This document shows, piece after piece, positions 1 through 7,511 of a stretch of 50,560 bases of DNA. A program made the position numbers and the translations under genes. The stretch lies in contig CANJMS010000005.1 in the NCBI GenBank assembly GCA_947475825.1, forward strand, positions 1 through 50,560. The letters run 5' to 3'. Under the pieces are notes generated by a model. It was not told the DNA's origin and made no database searches. It was given only the letters and a program-made list of their open reading frames with translations. Within the stretch, counting starts at the first letter, position 1. Each line of letters opens with the position of its first letter. The DNA comes from Nitrosomonadales bacterium. Its GTDB lineage: Bacteria > Pseudomonadota > Gammaproteobacteria > Burkholderiales > Gallionellaceae.

Positions 1-74
1 CGAATAAATTTCCTCGTATAGGCGAATCAGAGGTTGCACAACGAACGATCAGACAAAATGGGACTCCCCCTACA
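1..74. repeat. Terminal direct repeat (circle junction), first copy
   Basis: Bases 1-74 are identical to 50487-50560. The simplest reading is a circular molecule of 50,486 bp cut at an arbitrary point with a short assembly overlap. The overlap lies inside a MITE-like element, so a multi-copy repeat at both ends of a linear contig is a less likely alternative. Confidence 0.9.
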
Positions 75-148
75 TCCTTCAAAATAGAATTTGCCTAAGC
101 GGCTTAAATTATTTTTAGCACCTTGAAAAAAGAGTTTTTCAACAGAAT
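1..148. mobile_element. MITE-like element, right part
   Basis: The 18-base terminus at 131-148 (AGAGTTTTTCAACAGAAT) is the exact reverse complement of 50419-50436. Joined across the circle junction they enclose about 216 bp with no gene. Perfect 18-bp terminal inverted repeats around a short non-coding core fit a miniature inverted-repeat element or an internally deleted insertion sequence. I see no clear target-site duplication. The rest of the gap up to base 324 holds nothing I can name. Confidence 0.5.
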
Positions 149-324
149 AGGCACGAAGCGGCCTGTCAAGCCAATAGATTTATTCTAATTCTACGACCGC
201 TTACTGTCTGCCAGCCATTCAACTCCCGTGAATTAGAGCATTTTGTAATGTGGCGGATTAGGGCTTTATCGGTCGCGCTTTTGGAGCATTATAGGCGGTA
301 GGCTTGGAGCATAATTCGCACAGC

Positions 325-1980
325 TCAGGCACTAAAGTTAAAACCGGGTTTTTGTTTCATGCCTGCCTTGGCTTCATCGCGTCCTTTTACCTTTTGTTCC
401 ACCGCCTTCGATTCAGCCGCCGCCGCTTCGATTTGTGCAGTCGCATGTACCTCAGCAAGCTTGGCCGGATTCATGTATCGAGTCCACAAAGACAAGCCCT
501 CCCCTTCTTTATGTTCACGCGCTGACGGCATAGAAATATTTTGCCAGCCGGGAAACGCTGGCAGCGGCAAGCGCAGTTTCCAGAGCGGGTTCGACATCTT
601 GTCGTCGTGGATCGCCAGCGTTGAGATATACGCCTCCCCTGCTTGCAACTCGCGCAATTGGCGCGGCTCAATACGCGCACGCTGCATATAGCGCAAGCTC
701 GTGCCGCTTGATCCATTATTGATGCTGGATTCAGAAGTCCCAACGTCGTGCGTCTCGTATTGCCCAAGAAGCCTCACGGCATATTGACTCGTCGCGTCGC
801 CTTGCACGCGCAAAATAATCTTTGTTGCGATGGTGTCGTCCAGCTCGTCCGCGAAGCTTGATCCAACGGCATCGAGTTGGGCGCGCGATTGAAAACCGAA
901 ACTGAGCGGCATGCCAGCGGAGCGGCAGCGCGCAGAATAAGGGCCAAACCCAATGTGGAAAAACGCGCCCCAATCGTCAAAAAGCTGCGGGTACATTTTC
1001 AGGTTCTCAGTGCCCGCAAGCTGTCTTTTTCTGGCCTCAACGCCGAAGGTTTCGATGATCGCAATCGCAACATCTTTGGCAAAAGAGGTAAGCGGTAGAT
1101 GCAGATAGATTGATTCATTCGACGCGACCGCCCTGCTGATGTCGATGTCTGGCTGGTAAGCGTTAAGCCGATCAGCATACTGGCCATTCACAAAAACGAA
1201 CAGGCGATTCAGCAAGCCGGATACGTTCTTTAAACGGTTTGCAATAGGCTGAGCAAACCATGCTTTGGCCAGTTCGATATCAACCACATTCGCGCCCGCC
1301 TCGCGGGCGCGCCACAACAGCTCATTGCCCGCTTTCTCAACACTCAGGGCGACATACAGGTCGCGCAGGTTGGTGGCTTGCGGCAAGCAGCGCAGCAGCG
1401 GCACAACACGCGCCAGCACGGCTCTTTGTTCGTCGCTGTAAAAGCTGGTCGAGGCGGTTTCTCCGATCAGCACTTTGCACAACCGATCAACCACGTCGTG
1501 CGACTCCCCTGCAAAAAGATTGATCGTGTCCGACCCGGGCAACTCGGATGAGAAAAAATGTTGTGGCCGGTTTCCCATGGCCACGCATTTTTTGTAGATA
1601 TCAATGTCGCCCTTCCCTTCAAAATACACCCAACCACAACCCGGCGAGTGATCTGGCATGGACTTGATAAAGCCCAGGGTGGCCGATTCTGTTTTACCCG
1701 CCCCAGGGCCACCAATGAACAGCATGCCCAGATTGAGAATGTCCGGCGTGATCACGGCCATCTCAACCGGCGTTGGCCGGTCTGGATTGCTCAGCTCCAA
1801 GGCTGAGCCTAAGCACCACCCTACCCTCTTGGTTTTGGTTTGTTTTTTGTATAGCAGCAGAAACACCGTCACCACCGAAAGCAGCAACAGCACGCCTGCA
1901 AGCCATGAATGAAAAAAATACAGTGCCGCAATCATATCCAGGGCGAACACCGCCAGCATGATCCCCGCGATTATTTTCAT
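325..1980 (-). CDS. Type IV coupling protein (VirD4/TraD-like ATPase)
   Basis: Hexameric inner-membrane ATPase of the kind that links a conjugation relaxosome to a type IV secretion channel. The protein opens with two hydrophobic segments (about residues 1-45), followed by a P-loop GPGAGKTES at about residues 91-99 and a Walker-B-like stretch ending in FDDWGAFF. The C-terminal tail is Ala/Lys/Glu rich. The start chosen is the ATG at 1980, which overlaps the stop of the upstream gene as ATGA. An in-frame ATG at 2040 would add 20 residues but lacks a good ribosome site. It is the last gene of a four-gene minus-strand operon. No VirB-type channel genes and no relaxase are present, so it probably serves another element's machinery. 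The family is clear; the substrate is not. Confidence 0.8.
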   Translation of the reverse strand: MKIIAGIMLAVFALDMIAALYFFHSWLAGVLLLLSVVTVFLLLYKKQTKTKRVGWCLGSALELSNPDRPTPVEMAVITPDILNLGMLFIGGPGAGKTESATLGFIKSMPDHSPGCGWVYFEGKGDIDIYKKCVAMGNRPQHFFSSELPGSDTINLFAGESHDVVDRLCKVLIGETASTSFYSDEQRAVLARVVPLLRCLPQATNLRDLYVALSVEKAGNELLWRAREAGANVVDIELAKAWFAQPIANRLKNVSGLLNRLFVFVNGQYADRLNAYQPDIDISRAVASNESIYLHLPLTSFAKDVAIAIIETFGVEARKRQLAGTENLKMYPQLFDDWGAFFHIGFGPYSARCRSAGMPLSFGFQSRAQLDAVGSSFADELDDTIATKIILRVQGDATSQYAVRLLGQYETHDVGTSESSINNGSSGTSLRYMQRARIEPRQLRELQAGEAYISTLAIHDDKMSNPLWKLRLPLPAFPGWQNISMPSAREHKEGEGLSLWTRYMNPAKLAEVHATAQIEAAAAESKAVEQKVKGRDEAKAGMKQKPGFNFSA

Positions 1981-2636
1981 GATTTCCAGAGGGGCTTGAT
2001 GTGCATGACTTCGGCGGGCAAGCTGGTTTTTAAAATCCATTCACGGTGGCGCAGCGCGTGTTGCTCGTCAGTTGATATGACTAAAAAGCGCTGCGCCACG
2101 TCGCACCAGGCGCGACCGGTTGGATCGGGCCAGTGTTTCCGGTTGGGTGTGTGTCGTCTTGTCCAGGCGCGATTGATCCGATCCGAACCCATCATGAAAT
2201 CGTCCAGAAGCACAAACCAGGCCGTACCGGCATCGTCAATCGCACCGTGTTCGCCATGCCCAGGATTGAACCCTTGCTGATGCAAGGTCATCCTAGACAG
2301 GAAGCGAAAACCTTTGTGTTGAGCTGCGAGTATTTCGCCTGCCGCATTCCGGTGACAACCGTGAGCCATGACAGACCATGACGAATGCCGACGGCCTGAA
2401 GGCGTGGGCACACCCAGCAGGCGACCGGCTCCAGGGGTGAGCTGCAGGATCATGGGGCGTGTTTGCAAGCTTCCATCGATCAGTCCTGCGTTCAATAGAG
2501 CCTTGATCGCATTGGATACGTTCGAGGCTTGCGAGCTGCACAACGCCGCAAGCTGCATATTGGTCGCGAACTGGACTTGAGCCAGCTGCTCAAGGATAAG
2601 CCCCTGCAGCTTCGGCAAGGATGCGGATCGCCTCAT
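1977..2636 (-). CDS. Winged-helix protein of mobilisation operon
   Basis: A 219-residue protein with a MarR-like winged helix over about residues 8-75 (QLAALCSSQASNVSNAIKAL is the helix-turn-helix part) and a C-terminal alpha/beta domain of unknown function (FVLLDDFMMGSDRI, then FLVISTDEQH). The layout resembles the first gene of the operon at 3258-3899, so the two may be distant relatives acting together on DNA. Its start overlaps the stop of the upstream gene by 4 bases, and its own stop overlaps the coupling-protein start, so the four genes are translationally linked. A relaxosome accessory role is inferred from this linkage only. I cannot name a family. Confidence 0.6.
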   Translation of the reverse strand: MRRSASLPKLQGLILEQLAQVQFATNMQLAALCSSQASNVSNAIKALLNAGLIDGSLQTRPMILQLTPGAGRLLGVPTPSGRRHSSWSVMAHGCHRNAAGEILAAQHKGFRFLSRMTLHQQGFNPGHGEHGAIDDAGTAWFVLLDDFMMGSDRINRAWTRRHTPNRKHWPDPTGRAWCDVAQRFLVISTDEQHALRHREWILKTSLPAEVMHIKPLWKS

Positions 2637-3256
2637 TTTTTGAATATCCCGCGAATTTCTCCCGCCCGCTGATTCAATATGCCGGTGATGTCCTTCTTGT
2701 TTGATTTTTCATCAAACCGGATCGGTGCCGCACCGAGTTGTGTCGCCAAGTCTTGAAGAATCGAGGCCACGGCCTTTGCGGCCTCGATGCTGATCGTAAC
2801 GGTCGGCATTCGTTTGTAGCGCAACGTATCGCCACTCCCATGAATCCCGGCTTTTATGTTTTGGCGGTTATCATAGTATTCCGACTCGGTCAGTGCGCCC
2901 GCCTCGATCAGACGCTGGATGTCCTTGGGTGCATTCAGCAACCCAAGGCGTTTTGACAGCCATGCGTCGCTTTTACCCAAGTGAACGATTAACTCTTTTC
3001 GTTTCACCTCACCGGCCAGGATCGCTGTCAACATTCGGGCGATCTTGAGGGGGTTGTCCCCTGCGGCAATGGCGTTGATCGCCTCCGATATGGCCGGGTC
3101 AACTTCTTTGTTTGGTTCGGGTTTTGATTCTTGATGCGCCAAGGTGGGCTGGGGCACGACCGTCAGGGCAGCTTGTTCTCCCCTCCTCGCCCGTTCATTT
3201 GCTTCACGCCTTAATCGGATCCGCTCGGCCAGTTTGTCCTTGATTTCTTCTTCCAT
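2633..3256 (-). CDS. ParB/KorB-like DNA-binding protein
   Basis: A 207-residue protein. The N-terminal 55 residues are charged and probably disordered. The middle (about 60-125) matches the helix-turn-helix of ParB/KorB proteins: an ILAGEVKRKELIVHLGKS segment, then SDAWLSKRLGLLNAPKDIQ, then a short helix after EAGALTESE. There is no N-terminal ParB CTPase domain, so it is not a full partition protein. It is more likely an operon repressor or relaxosome DNA-binding factor of the KorB type. It starts 2 bases after the upstream stop and overlaps the next gene by 4 bases. The parS-like palindromes at 4532-4554 and 5340-5395 are possible binding sites, although the plasmid's own ParB is the stronger candidate. 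Confidence 0.65.
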   Translation of the reverse strand: MEEEIKDKLAERIRLRREANERARRGEQAALTVVPQPTLAHQESKPEPNKEVDPAISEAINAIAAGDNPLKIARMLTAILAGEVKRKELIVHLGKSDAWLSKRLGLLNAPKDIQRLIEAGALTESEYYDNRQNIKAGIHGSGDTLRYKRMPTVTISIEAAKAVASILQDLATQLGAAPIRFDEKSNKKDITGILNQRAGEIRGIFKK

Positions 3257-3257
3257 C

Positions 3258-3899
3258 TTATAGTCTCATGACATTTATTCCCGGCAGAGTCGGTACTTGG
3301 GCACTCCGCGCATGCTGTGGTTGTGCCCACACCTGACGGGTAAGCCCTGCCGCCCGCCAGTGGGCGATCTTGACTGTGATCTGGCTTCGTGTGTAATGGC
3401 CGCTGTCTGCCTCCACCAAAACCATTTCACCAGTTGATACATCGGTGTAAATAGCATCGGGCCGCATCGAGCCACACAAGGCAATTTCCGCCTTGGTGAA
3501 GTCGGTGGCCAGCTTGAAAGTTGCCGGTCGACCCAGCTCGAAATAGGCACGGCTGGCTATCAGCTCATGCAAGTCGGTACGTTTTGCACCCGTCACCGGC
3601 AACCGCCCTCCCCACGCTCCGGCGATCGACTTGTCCGCGAATTGGTAAGTTTTAATCGGCGCAGCCCAGGGCTGGTAAAGAATCTTGCTGGTGATGATCC
3701 CGGCTTTTTTGAGACGTTCAAGAGAACGACCGGACGCACCTTTCAAGTGCGCGTAGTGATGGCGGTCAGCCAGATCCGACGAAATGAGTTGCACTTTCGA
3801 CAGGTCTTTCAAAAAATCACGGTCAGCGACCGATAACCTGACATTCGCATTGGTCCCTGCGAGTCGAATCAATCTTGCCGTTTTTGGATTGCTTGCCAT
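3258..3899 (-). CDS. Winged-helix, nuclease-like protein (replication-relaxation-like)
   Basis: First gene of the mobilisation-like operon, 213 residues. The N-terminal half is a winged helix (LSVADRDFLKDLSKVQLISS through RSLERLKKAGIIT). The C-terminal half has the outline of a PD-(D/E)XK nuclease fold: RPDAIY, then VLVEADSGHY, then a lysine in ITVKIAHW. This arrangement is typical of the Pfam replication-relaxation family of plasmids. Whether it cuts DNA is unknown. The ribosome site AGGGA lies 5 bases before the ATG. If the plasmid codes its own nicking enzyme, this protein is the only nuclease-like candidate in the operon, but that is conjecture. Confidence 0.55.
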   Translation of the reverse strand: MASNPKTARLIRLAGTNANVRLSVADRDFLKDLSKVQLISSDLADRHHYAHLKGASGRSLERLKKAGIITSKILYQPWAAPIKTYQFADKSIAGAWGGRLPVTGAKRTDLHELIASRAYFELGRPATFKLATDFTKAEIALCGSMRPDAIYTDVSTGEMVLVEADSGHYTRSQITVKIAHWRAAGLTRQVWAQPQHARSAQVPTLPGINVMRL

Positions 3900-3960
3900 T
3901 TATTCCCTAATACCAGTTATTCCCTATTATTAGCATGGTTATAATTTTTACAACTTACCA
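3900..3960 (-). promoter_or_regulatory. Putative promoter of mobilisation operon
   Basis: Read on the minus strand, TTGTAA and AATAAT are separated by 16 bases just upstream of the first mobilisation gene, a fair sigma-70 match. TTATTCCCTA occurs twice on the plus strand (3900-3909 and 3917-3926). The first copy doubles as the ribosome site of the gene, and the second may be an operator half-site. Confidence 0.4.
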
Positions 3961-4452
3961 GCCATCCCGACACTCGCCGTCAGCCCGAGAGGGTGCAGGA
4001 TTTCGAGTGTCGTCTTCCGGCTGCATGTCACCCAAAGCCCGAAAGGTGTCGCGCCGTCATCCGGCGCGAGGTGAGGCAGTCCGCCCCCAAATTAGCCTGG
4101 TTATATCTGCGCCCTGCTCTTCTGTTTTTGCTTTTTACAACCCGCCAAACTACCACCAAACAGCAACTACGGAGCAGAACACTTGGAACTGCGGAACGAG
4201 GGAATCGACGCGCGTCTTACCGATGATTCTCCAGGTAAGCCGCAAAAAAATCTATCCCGTTTCACCGGATAGATTTTGCGTCGAGGCGACAAATTGAGGT
4301 GCGCAGCACGTTGCGCAGCAACCTTAATTTGACCCGAGTTCCGCGACGAACCTTGCACGTTTTTCCTGACTATCTATCAGATATTAAAAAGTATAACGAA
4401 TAATTTTATATAATGATACCTATAATTTACCCCCAGAGTAAATAAATACAGG

Positions 4453-4485
4453 TTTTTCGGACGAAAGTATTTTTCGTCCGAAAAA
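4453..4485. terminator. Bidirectional terminator-like hairpin
   Basis: TTTTTCGGACGAAA pairs perfectly with TTTCGTCCGAAAAA across a 5-base loop. Each arm begins or ends in a run of T or A, so either strand would give a hairpin followed by a short U run. It could separate parAB from the mobilisation operon. A role as a protein-binding site is also possible. Confidence 0.45.
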
Positions 4486-4531
4486 TGAACCGCTGAAAGC
4501 GGCCTGAAAGGCGTTCATTATTATTTCGCTG

Positions 4532-4554
4532 CCGTGTCCAATAATTGGACACGG
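4532..4554. promoter_or_regulatory. parS-like palindrome
   Basis: Arms CCGTGTCCAAT and ATTGGACACGG form a perfect 11-bp inverted repeat around one central base, downstream of parB. Two relatives with the same GTCCAA/TTGGAC core lie within the parB reading frame at 5340-5357 and 5375-5395. The shared core next to a parAB operon suggests ParB-binding (centromere) sites. Confidence 0.5.
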
Positions 4555-4594
4555 TGACCGATGGCTAGCTGAATCAAGCAGTTTTATCTAGGCA

Positions 4595-4620
4595 AAATAA
4601 AGGAGGCCGAAGCCTCCAAA
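4595..4620 (-). terminator. Rho-independent terminator of parAB
   Basis: On the minus strand a GGAGGC stem, a TTCG tetraloop and GCCTCC are followed by TTTATTTT. This is a classic intrinsic terminator about 55 bases after the parB stop. Confidence 0.8.
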
Positions 4621-4672
4621 GTTAAACATTTTGCTGACCGCTCAACGGTAGGAGAAAGTAGTTTATGCCATT

Positions 4673-5710
4673 TCATTCGTTCCCTTTGGGGATTTCGCCA
4701 CCTAGTTCCAGAAGGAGTTGTTGTACAAATTCGCGTAGGCGGATTTCTTTTTCATCTGAAAGTAAAACCGTCTTGATCTTGACCGTAATGGCATTTTGAT
4801 CACGGGTGATTGATCCGGCCTGCACCTTGTTAACGAAGAGCTTCCTGATGTCTCTATCGGTACGTGCCGCCTTCCCAGCAAGTAAAGCTTCAACCGAGGA
4901 TGCTAACTTTCCCTCGTTGAGCTGGCCTTCCTTGACCTTCGGCCAGATGACAGAAAGCGCGTTGATAGCTTCTGGCCCACGATCCTTGATCAGGCTGACA
5001 ATCTGACCTGCTGCAACGCGACCGAGCAATCTTGGATTTGACTCCAGATCCACTTTGACAAATTCAGGCAAGGAATCGAAGGCTAGGAAACGATACAAAT
5101 CGGAGCGTTCGATGCCTATGGCTTTTGCCATGTGCTTGCGGGTTGGGAATTCCTTTTCGGCCCGTCTGATGGCTTTGCTGATTTCATAATCAGCCAAATC
5201 GGCGCGATCAAGATTCTCCGCTAGTGCCATCACGGCCAGCTCATCATCTGCCGCATCCAGTACGATTGCTTTGATTTCTGAACGGCCAAGCTCCTTGTGA
5301 GCACGTAATCGTCGTTCGCCAGCTATCAGTTGATAACGCGTGTCCAAACTTTGGACGTTTTTACTGGTGGGCTTCGTGTCCAAAGTTTGGACACGCCGCA
5401 CGATGATCGGCTGAATCAAACCAACTTCTGCAATGCTTGCGGCCAACTCTGATATTTCTTGAGGATCAAAATATGTTCGGGGTTGCCACGGGTTGGGGTC
5501 TATGTTCTCGACCGGGATTTCAGTTCGTTTGGCGTCTGCAAGTTCCGCTTCGAGTGCGGCAATCCGATCTTCGTAGGTCGCCATTTCGTTTCGAAAAGAC
5601 ATCAGTTGCCCAGGAGCGGTTTTAGCGCGCGTTGGTACCGAGCTAGCCAGTTTATCCAGTGTCTCGCCGAGTCCCGCCGAAAGCTTATCAAGCTTGTCTG
5701 CCTTTTTCAT
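4673..5710 (-). CDS. parB: ParB partition protein
   Basis: Centromere-binding protein of the plasmid partition system. An N-terminal coiled stretch is followed by the ParB/Spo0J core: VENIDPNPWQPR, then LAASIAEVGLIQPIIVRR, then the arginine-rich GERRLRAHKELG motif typical of the CTP-binding pocket, then a helix-turn-helix near KHMAKAIGIERSDLYRFLAF. The start chosen is the ATG at 5710, which overlaps the parA stop as ATGA and has GGGAGG just upstream. A start at 5731 would lie inside parA without benefit. Two parS-like palindromes lie in its own reading frame (5340-5357 and 5375-5395). They encode a linker where TLDT and SLDT repeat, so the DNA site appears to have shaped the protein. Confidence 0.9.
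   Translation of the reverse strand: MKKADKLDKLSAGLGETLDKLASSVPTRAKTAPGQLMSFRNEMATYEDRIAALEAELADAKRTEIPVENIDPNPWQPRTYFDPQEISELAASIAEVGLIQPIIVRRVQTLDTKPTSKNVQSLDTRYQLIAGERRLRAHKELGRSEIKAIVLDAADDELAVMALAENLDRADLADYEISKAIRRAEKEFPTRKHMAKAIGIERSDLYRFLAFDSLPEFVKVDLESNPRLLGRVAAGQIVSLIKDRGPEAINALSVIWPKVKEGQLNEGKLASSVEALLAGKAARTDRDIRKLFVNKVQAGSITRDQNAITVKIKTVLLSDEKEIRLREFVQQLLLELGGEIPKGNE
5340..5395. promoter_or_regulatory. Two parS-like palindromes inside parB
   Basis: The first, at 5342-5356, has arms GTCCAAA and TTTGGAC. The second, at 5375-5395, has perfect arms CGTGTCCAAA and TTTGGACACG around one central base. Both share their core with the palindrome at 4532-4554. Centre-to-centre distance of the two internal sites is 36 bases. 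Confidence 0.5.
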
Positions 5711-6888
5711 TTTGCCTCCCTTTTGGCCCAAACCATCCGAATGGATTCCTCAACTGCCAGGGCCAATGACTCGTATGCCTCCCTAGCCCGTTTATAAGTT
5801 CGCGCATCCCCCTCATACTTGGTGATATCGAATACCGTGGCAAACTCGCTTGCCGCACTGCCGCTTACCGCCGTCATCGGGATTTCGACGGGCATCACCT
5901 TGCCTCCATAGACCGTTGATATCCAATCTCTCACGGCTCGGGTTGTCGTGTCGTTATTGTTTATCTTGGCCAGTAGTATGTTGATGAAGTCATACTTTTT
6001 CGGGTCAGGCAGCCTCTTGGAGATCGATGCGGCCAGGTCGGAAAATAAACTCCAGAATTGAGCACTCGATACCATGTCAAGCATACTTGCGGTCATGGGA
6101 ATGATCATGCCGTCCGAGGCGAAAAATGCATTGATCGTCATGTATGAAAGACTTGGCGGTGTGTCGATTAAGATCACATCATAGTCATCACGAACCGCCT
6201 CCAATCCTTTATTCAGAACGTCCCAGAACTCAAAGTTGCGATCCCGCATCTGTTGTGCGGGCAAGGCAAATTCTGCTGAAAACATCGCTGAAGCCGCTGG
6301 GATTAAATCAATTCCAGGCCAATATGTTTTTCGGATCGCATACCTCACGTCCTGTTGATCGCCGTGAAATAGTGGCCCTAACGTATCTTCATCCTCAATC
6401 TCGGAATCGGGGAGCAGGCCGTGTAGGGTCGTCAATGATCCTTGGGGATCCATATCGATATTGAGCACACGATGTCCCAACAAGCTGAGTCCTTGTGCCA
6501 AGGTCATTGTGGTCGTCGTTTTAGTAACCCCGCCTTTGAAGAAGGCGATCCCGATAGTGACAGCTTTGCCCCCCTTGGGCCTCATGTTTTCACTTCGTTC
6601 GATTTTTGTCCAAGCCTGTGCTTCCTCCAGCGTAAACTCACGTCTCCCACCACGAGAAGCTACGGTGCCAGGTGGGGCACCATTTTTGATTCGGTAATTG
6701 AGTTGCCCTTTGGTTATACCGCAAAGTGATGCCACCTTTTCGGACGACAAAGTGGGTGGATTTTTACTGGCGTTGGGTAACAACATGCGCTTTCTGAGCT
6801 CTGCGATAATACCTCTTGCTCGCACTGCCAGATGATTGAGGTCTTCTATGGATACAGGATCAGAAATTGGAATGGAGTCACGTTGCAT
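5707..6888 (-). CDS. parA: ParA partition ATPase (with N-terminal HTH)
   Basis: Walker-type partition ATPase that moves plasmid copies over the nucleoid together with ParB. The deviant Walker A motif FKGGVTKTTT is at residues 117-126, the A' region NIDMDPQGS at about 143-151, and Walker B in VILIDTPPSLSYM. The first 110 residues hold a MerR-like helix-turn-helix (ITKGQLNYRIKNGAPPG), which marks the type Ia ParA class that represses its own promoter. It is translationally coupled to parB through an ATGA overlap. The promoter should lie in the AT-rich stretch 6889-7130. Length (393 residues) is normal for the class. Confidence 0.93.
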   Translation of the reverse strand: MQRDSIPISDPVSIEDLNHLAVRARGIIAELRKRMLLPNASKNPPTLSSEKVASLCGITKGQLNYRIKNGAPPGTVASRGGRREFTLEEAQAWTKIERSENMRPKGGKAVTIGIAFFKGGVTKTTTTMTLAQGLSLLGHRVLNIDMDPQGSLTTLHGLLPDSEIEDEDTLGPLFHGDQQDVRYAIRKTYWPGIDLIPAASAMFSAEFALPAQQMRDRNFEFWDVLNKGLEAVRDDYDVILIDTPPSLSYMTINAFFASDGMIIPMTASMLDMVSSAQFWSLFSDLAASISKRLPDPKKYDFINILLAKINNNDTTTRAVRDWISTVYGGKVMPVEIPMTAVSGSAASEFATVFDITKYEGDARTYKRAREAYESLALAVEESIRMVWAKREAK

Positions 6889-7137
6889 GTTAAAGTCCAG
6901 TTATCAGGTAAGAATATCAAAAAGAAGGTCTTTCACGGTTTCTATGTTATTATCTAGAAAGTGTATTCATTGTAGCATATGTCGCTAATATTTAGCAGGA
7001 CAATAAATAGGAAGAATTCTTTAGCCCGGCCTCATGTTGGTTAAAAATGTTTTTGGGTTTCTGCAAATGTGCAGTTTCCCGTAAACCTTCACCTGTAAGT
7101 AGATTTAAATCTTGGACAATGTTTTTTAAGAGGATCA
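6889..7137. other. AT-rich spacer between parA and the iterons
   Basis: No gene is supported. The stretch is AT-rich and must contain the parA promoter and perhaps the melting region of the origin. I see no convincing DnaA box. Confidence 0.4.
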
Positions 7138-7440
7138 GGTGAGTAATTTGGGGAATTGGATTCCTTCGATATCTGGGTATTACAATGAAGGACATGCGAA
7201 TTAAATTGAAGCTAAAAATACTCGCATATTGAGTGTTTCAATAGCTAAATACAAAAACAAATTCAGTGGTCTTCAAACCCGCGCCTGCTCTACGTTTGCG
7301 CGATTGAAGGTGAGTGATTAAGGAAATGAAACCCGTTTGGGTGAGCGTTAAAGGGAATTCTTTGTTTTTAGGTGAGCAAAATAGGAAACTCGGTGATGAA
7401 TAAAGGGAATCTTTGTCCTCAGGTGAGTAATTTGGGGAGC
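7138..7440 (+). repeat. Plasmid replication origin iterons
   Basis: Six direct repeats of the form GGTGAGYRWWTWRGGGAA begin at 7138, 7309, 7340, 7371, 7392 and 7422. Copies 1 and 6 are almost identical (GGTGAGTAATTTGGGGA). Spacings among the last five are 31, 31, 21 and 30 bases, all close to whole helical turns, so a bound initiator would line up on one face of the DNA. Their place directly upstream of rep is standard for Rep_3-family plasmids, where iterons are the initiator-binding sites and also limit copy number. Confidence 0.8.
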
Positions 7441-7480
7441 GCTTGGGCTTTACCATTTGAGAAACACCGGGACTTTTTTG

Positions 7481-7508
7481 ACACGATGAATCTTACGATC
7501 GTGAGGAG
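7481..7508 (+). promoter_or_regulatory. rep leader: inverted repeat and ribosome site
   Basis: CACGAT and ATCGTG form a small inverted repeat just upstream of rep, a likely site for self-repression by the initiator dimer. GAGGAG at 7503-7508 is the ribosome site. It stands 3 bases before a GTG (7512) and 6 before a TTG (7515). Confidence 0.4.
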
Positions 7509-7511
7509 TTT

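Larger units (their letters stand above)
3961..4600. other. Structured non-coding region, possible oriT
   Basis: No credible gene lies here. Perfect or near-perfect inverted repeats fill it: CGACACTCG at 3968-3976 with its complement at 4004-4012; CGCGCCG at 4050-4056 with 4062-4068; a stem at 4241-4257 with 4267-4280 (TCTATCC/GGATAGA core); AAATTGAGGT near 4291 with ACCTTAATTT near 4320; a 14-bp stem at 4453-4466 with 4472-4485; a three-way junction at 4485-4518; and a 23-base palindrome at 4532-4554. It sits between the mobilisation operon and parB, a usual place for a transfer origin. I do not recognise a known nick consensus. Confidence 0.45.

Noticed and set aside
3935-4297. 120-codon open frame over the structured region
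   Set aside because: Composition is random, there is no ribosome site, and it is crossed by perfect inverted repeats that explain the sequence better.
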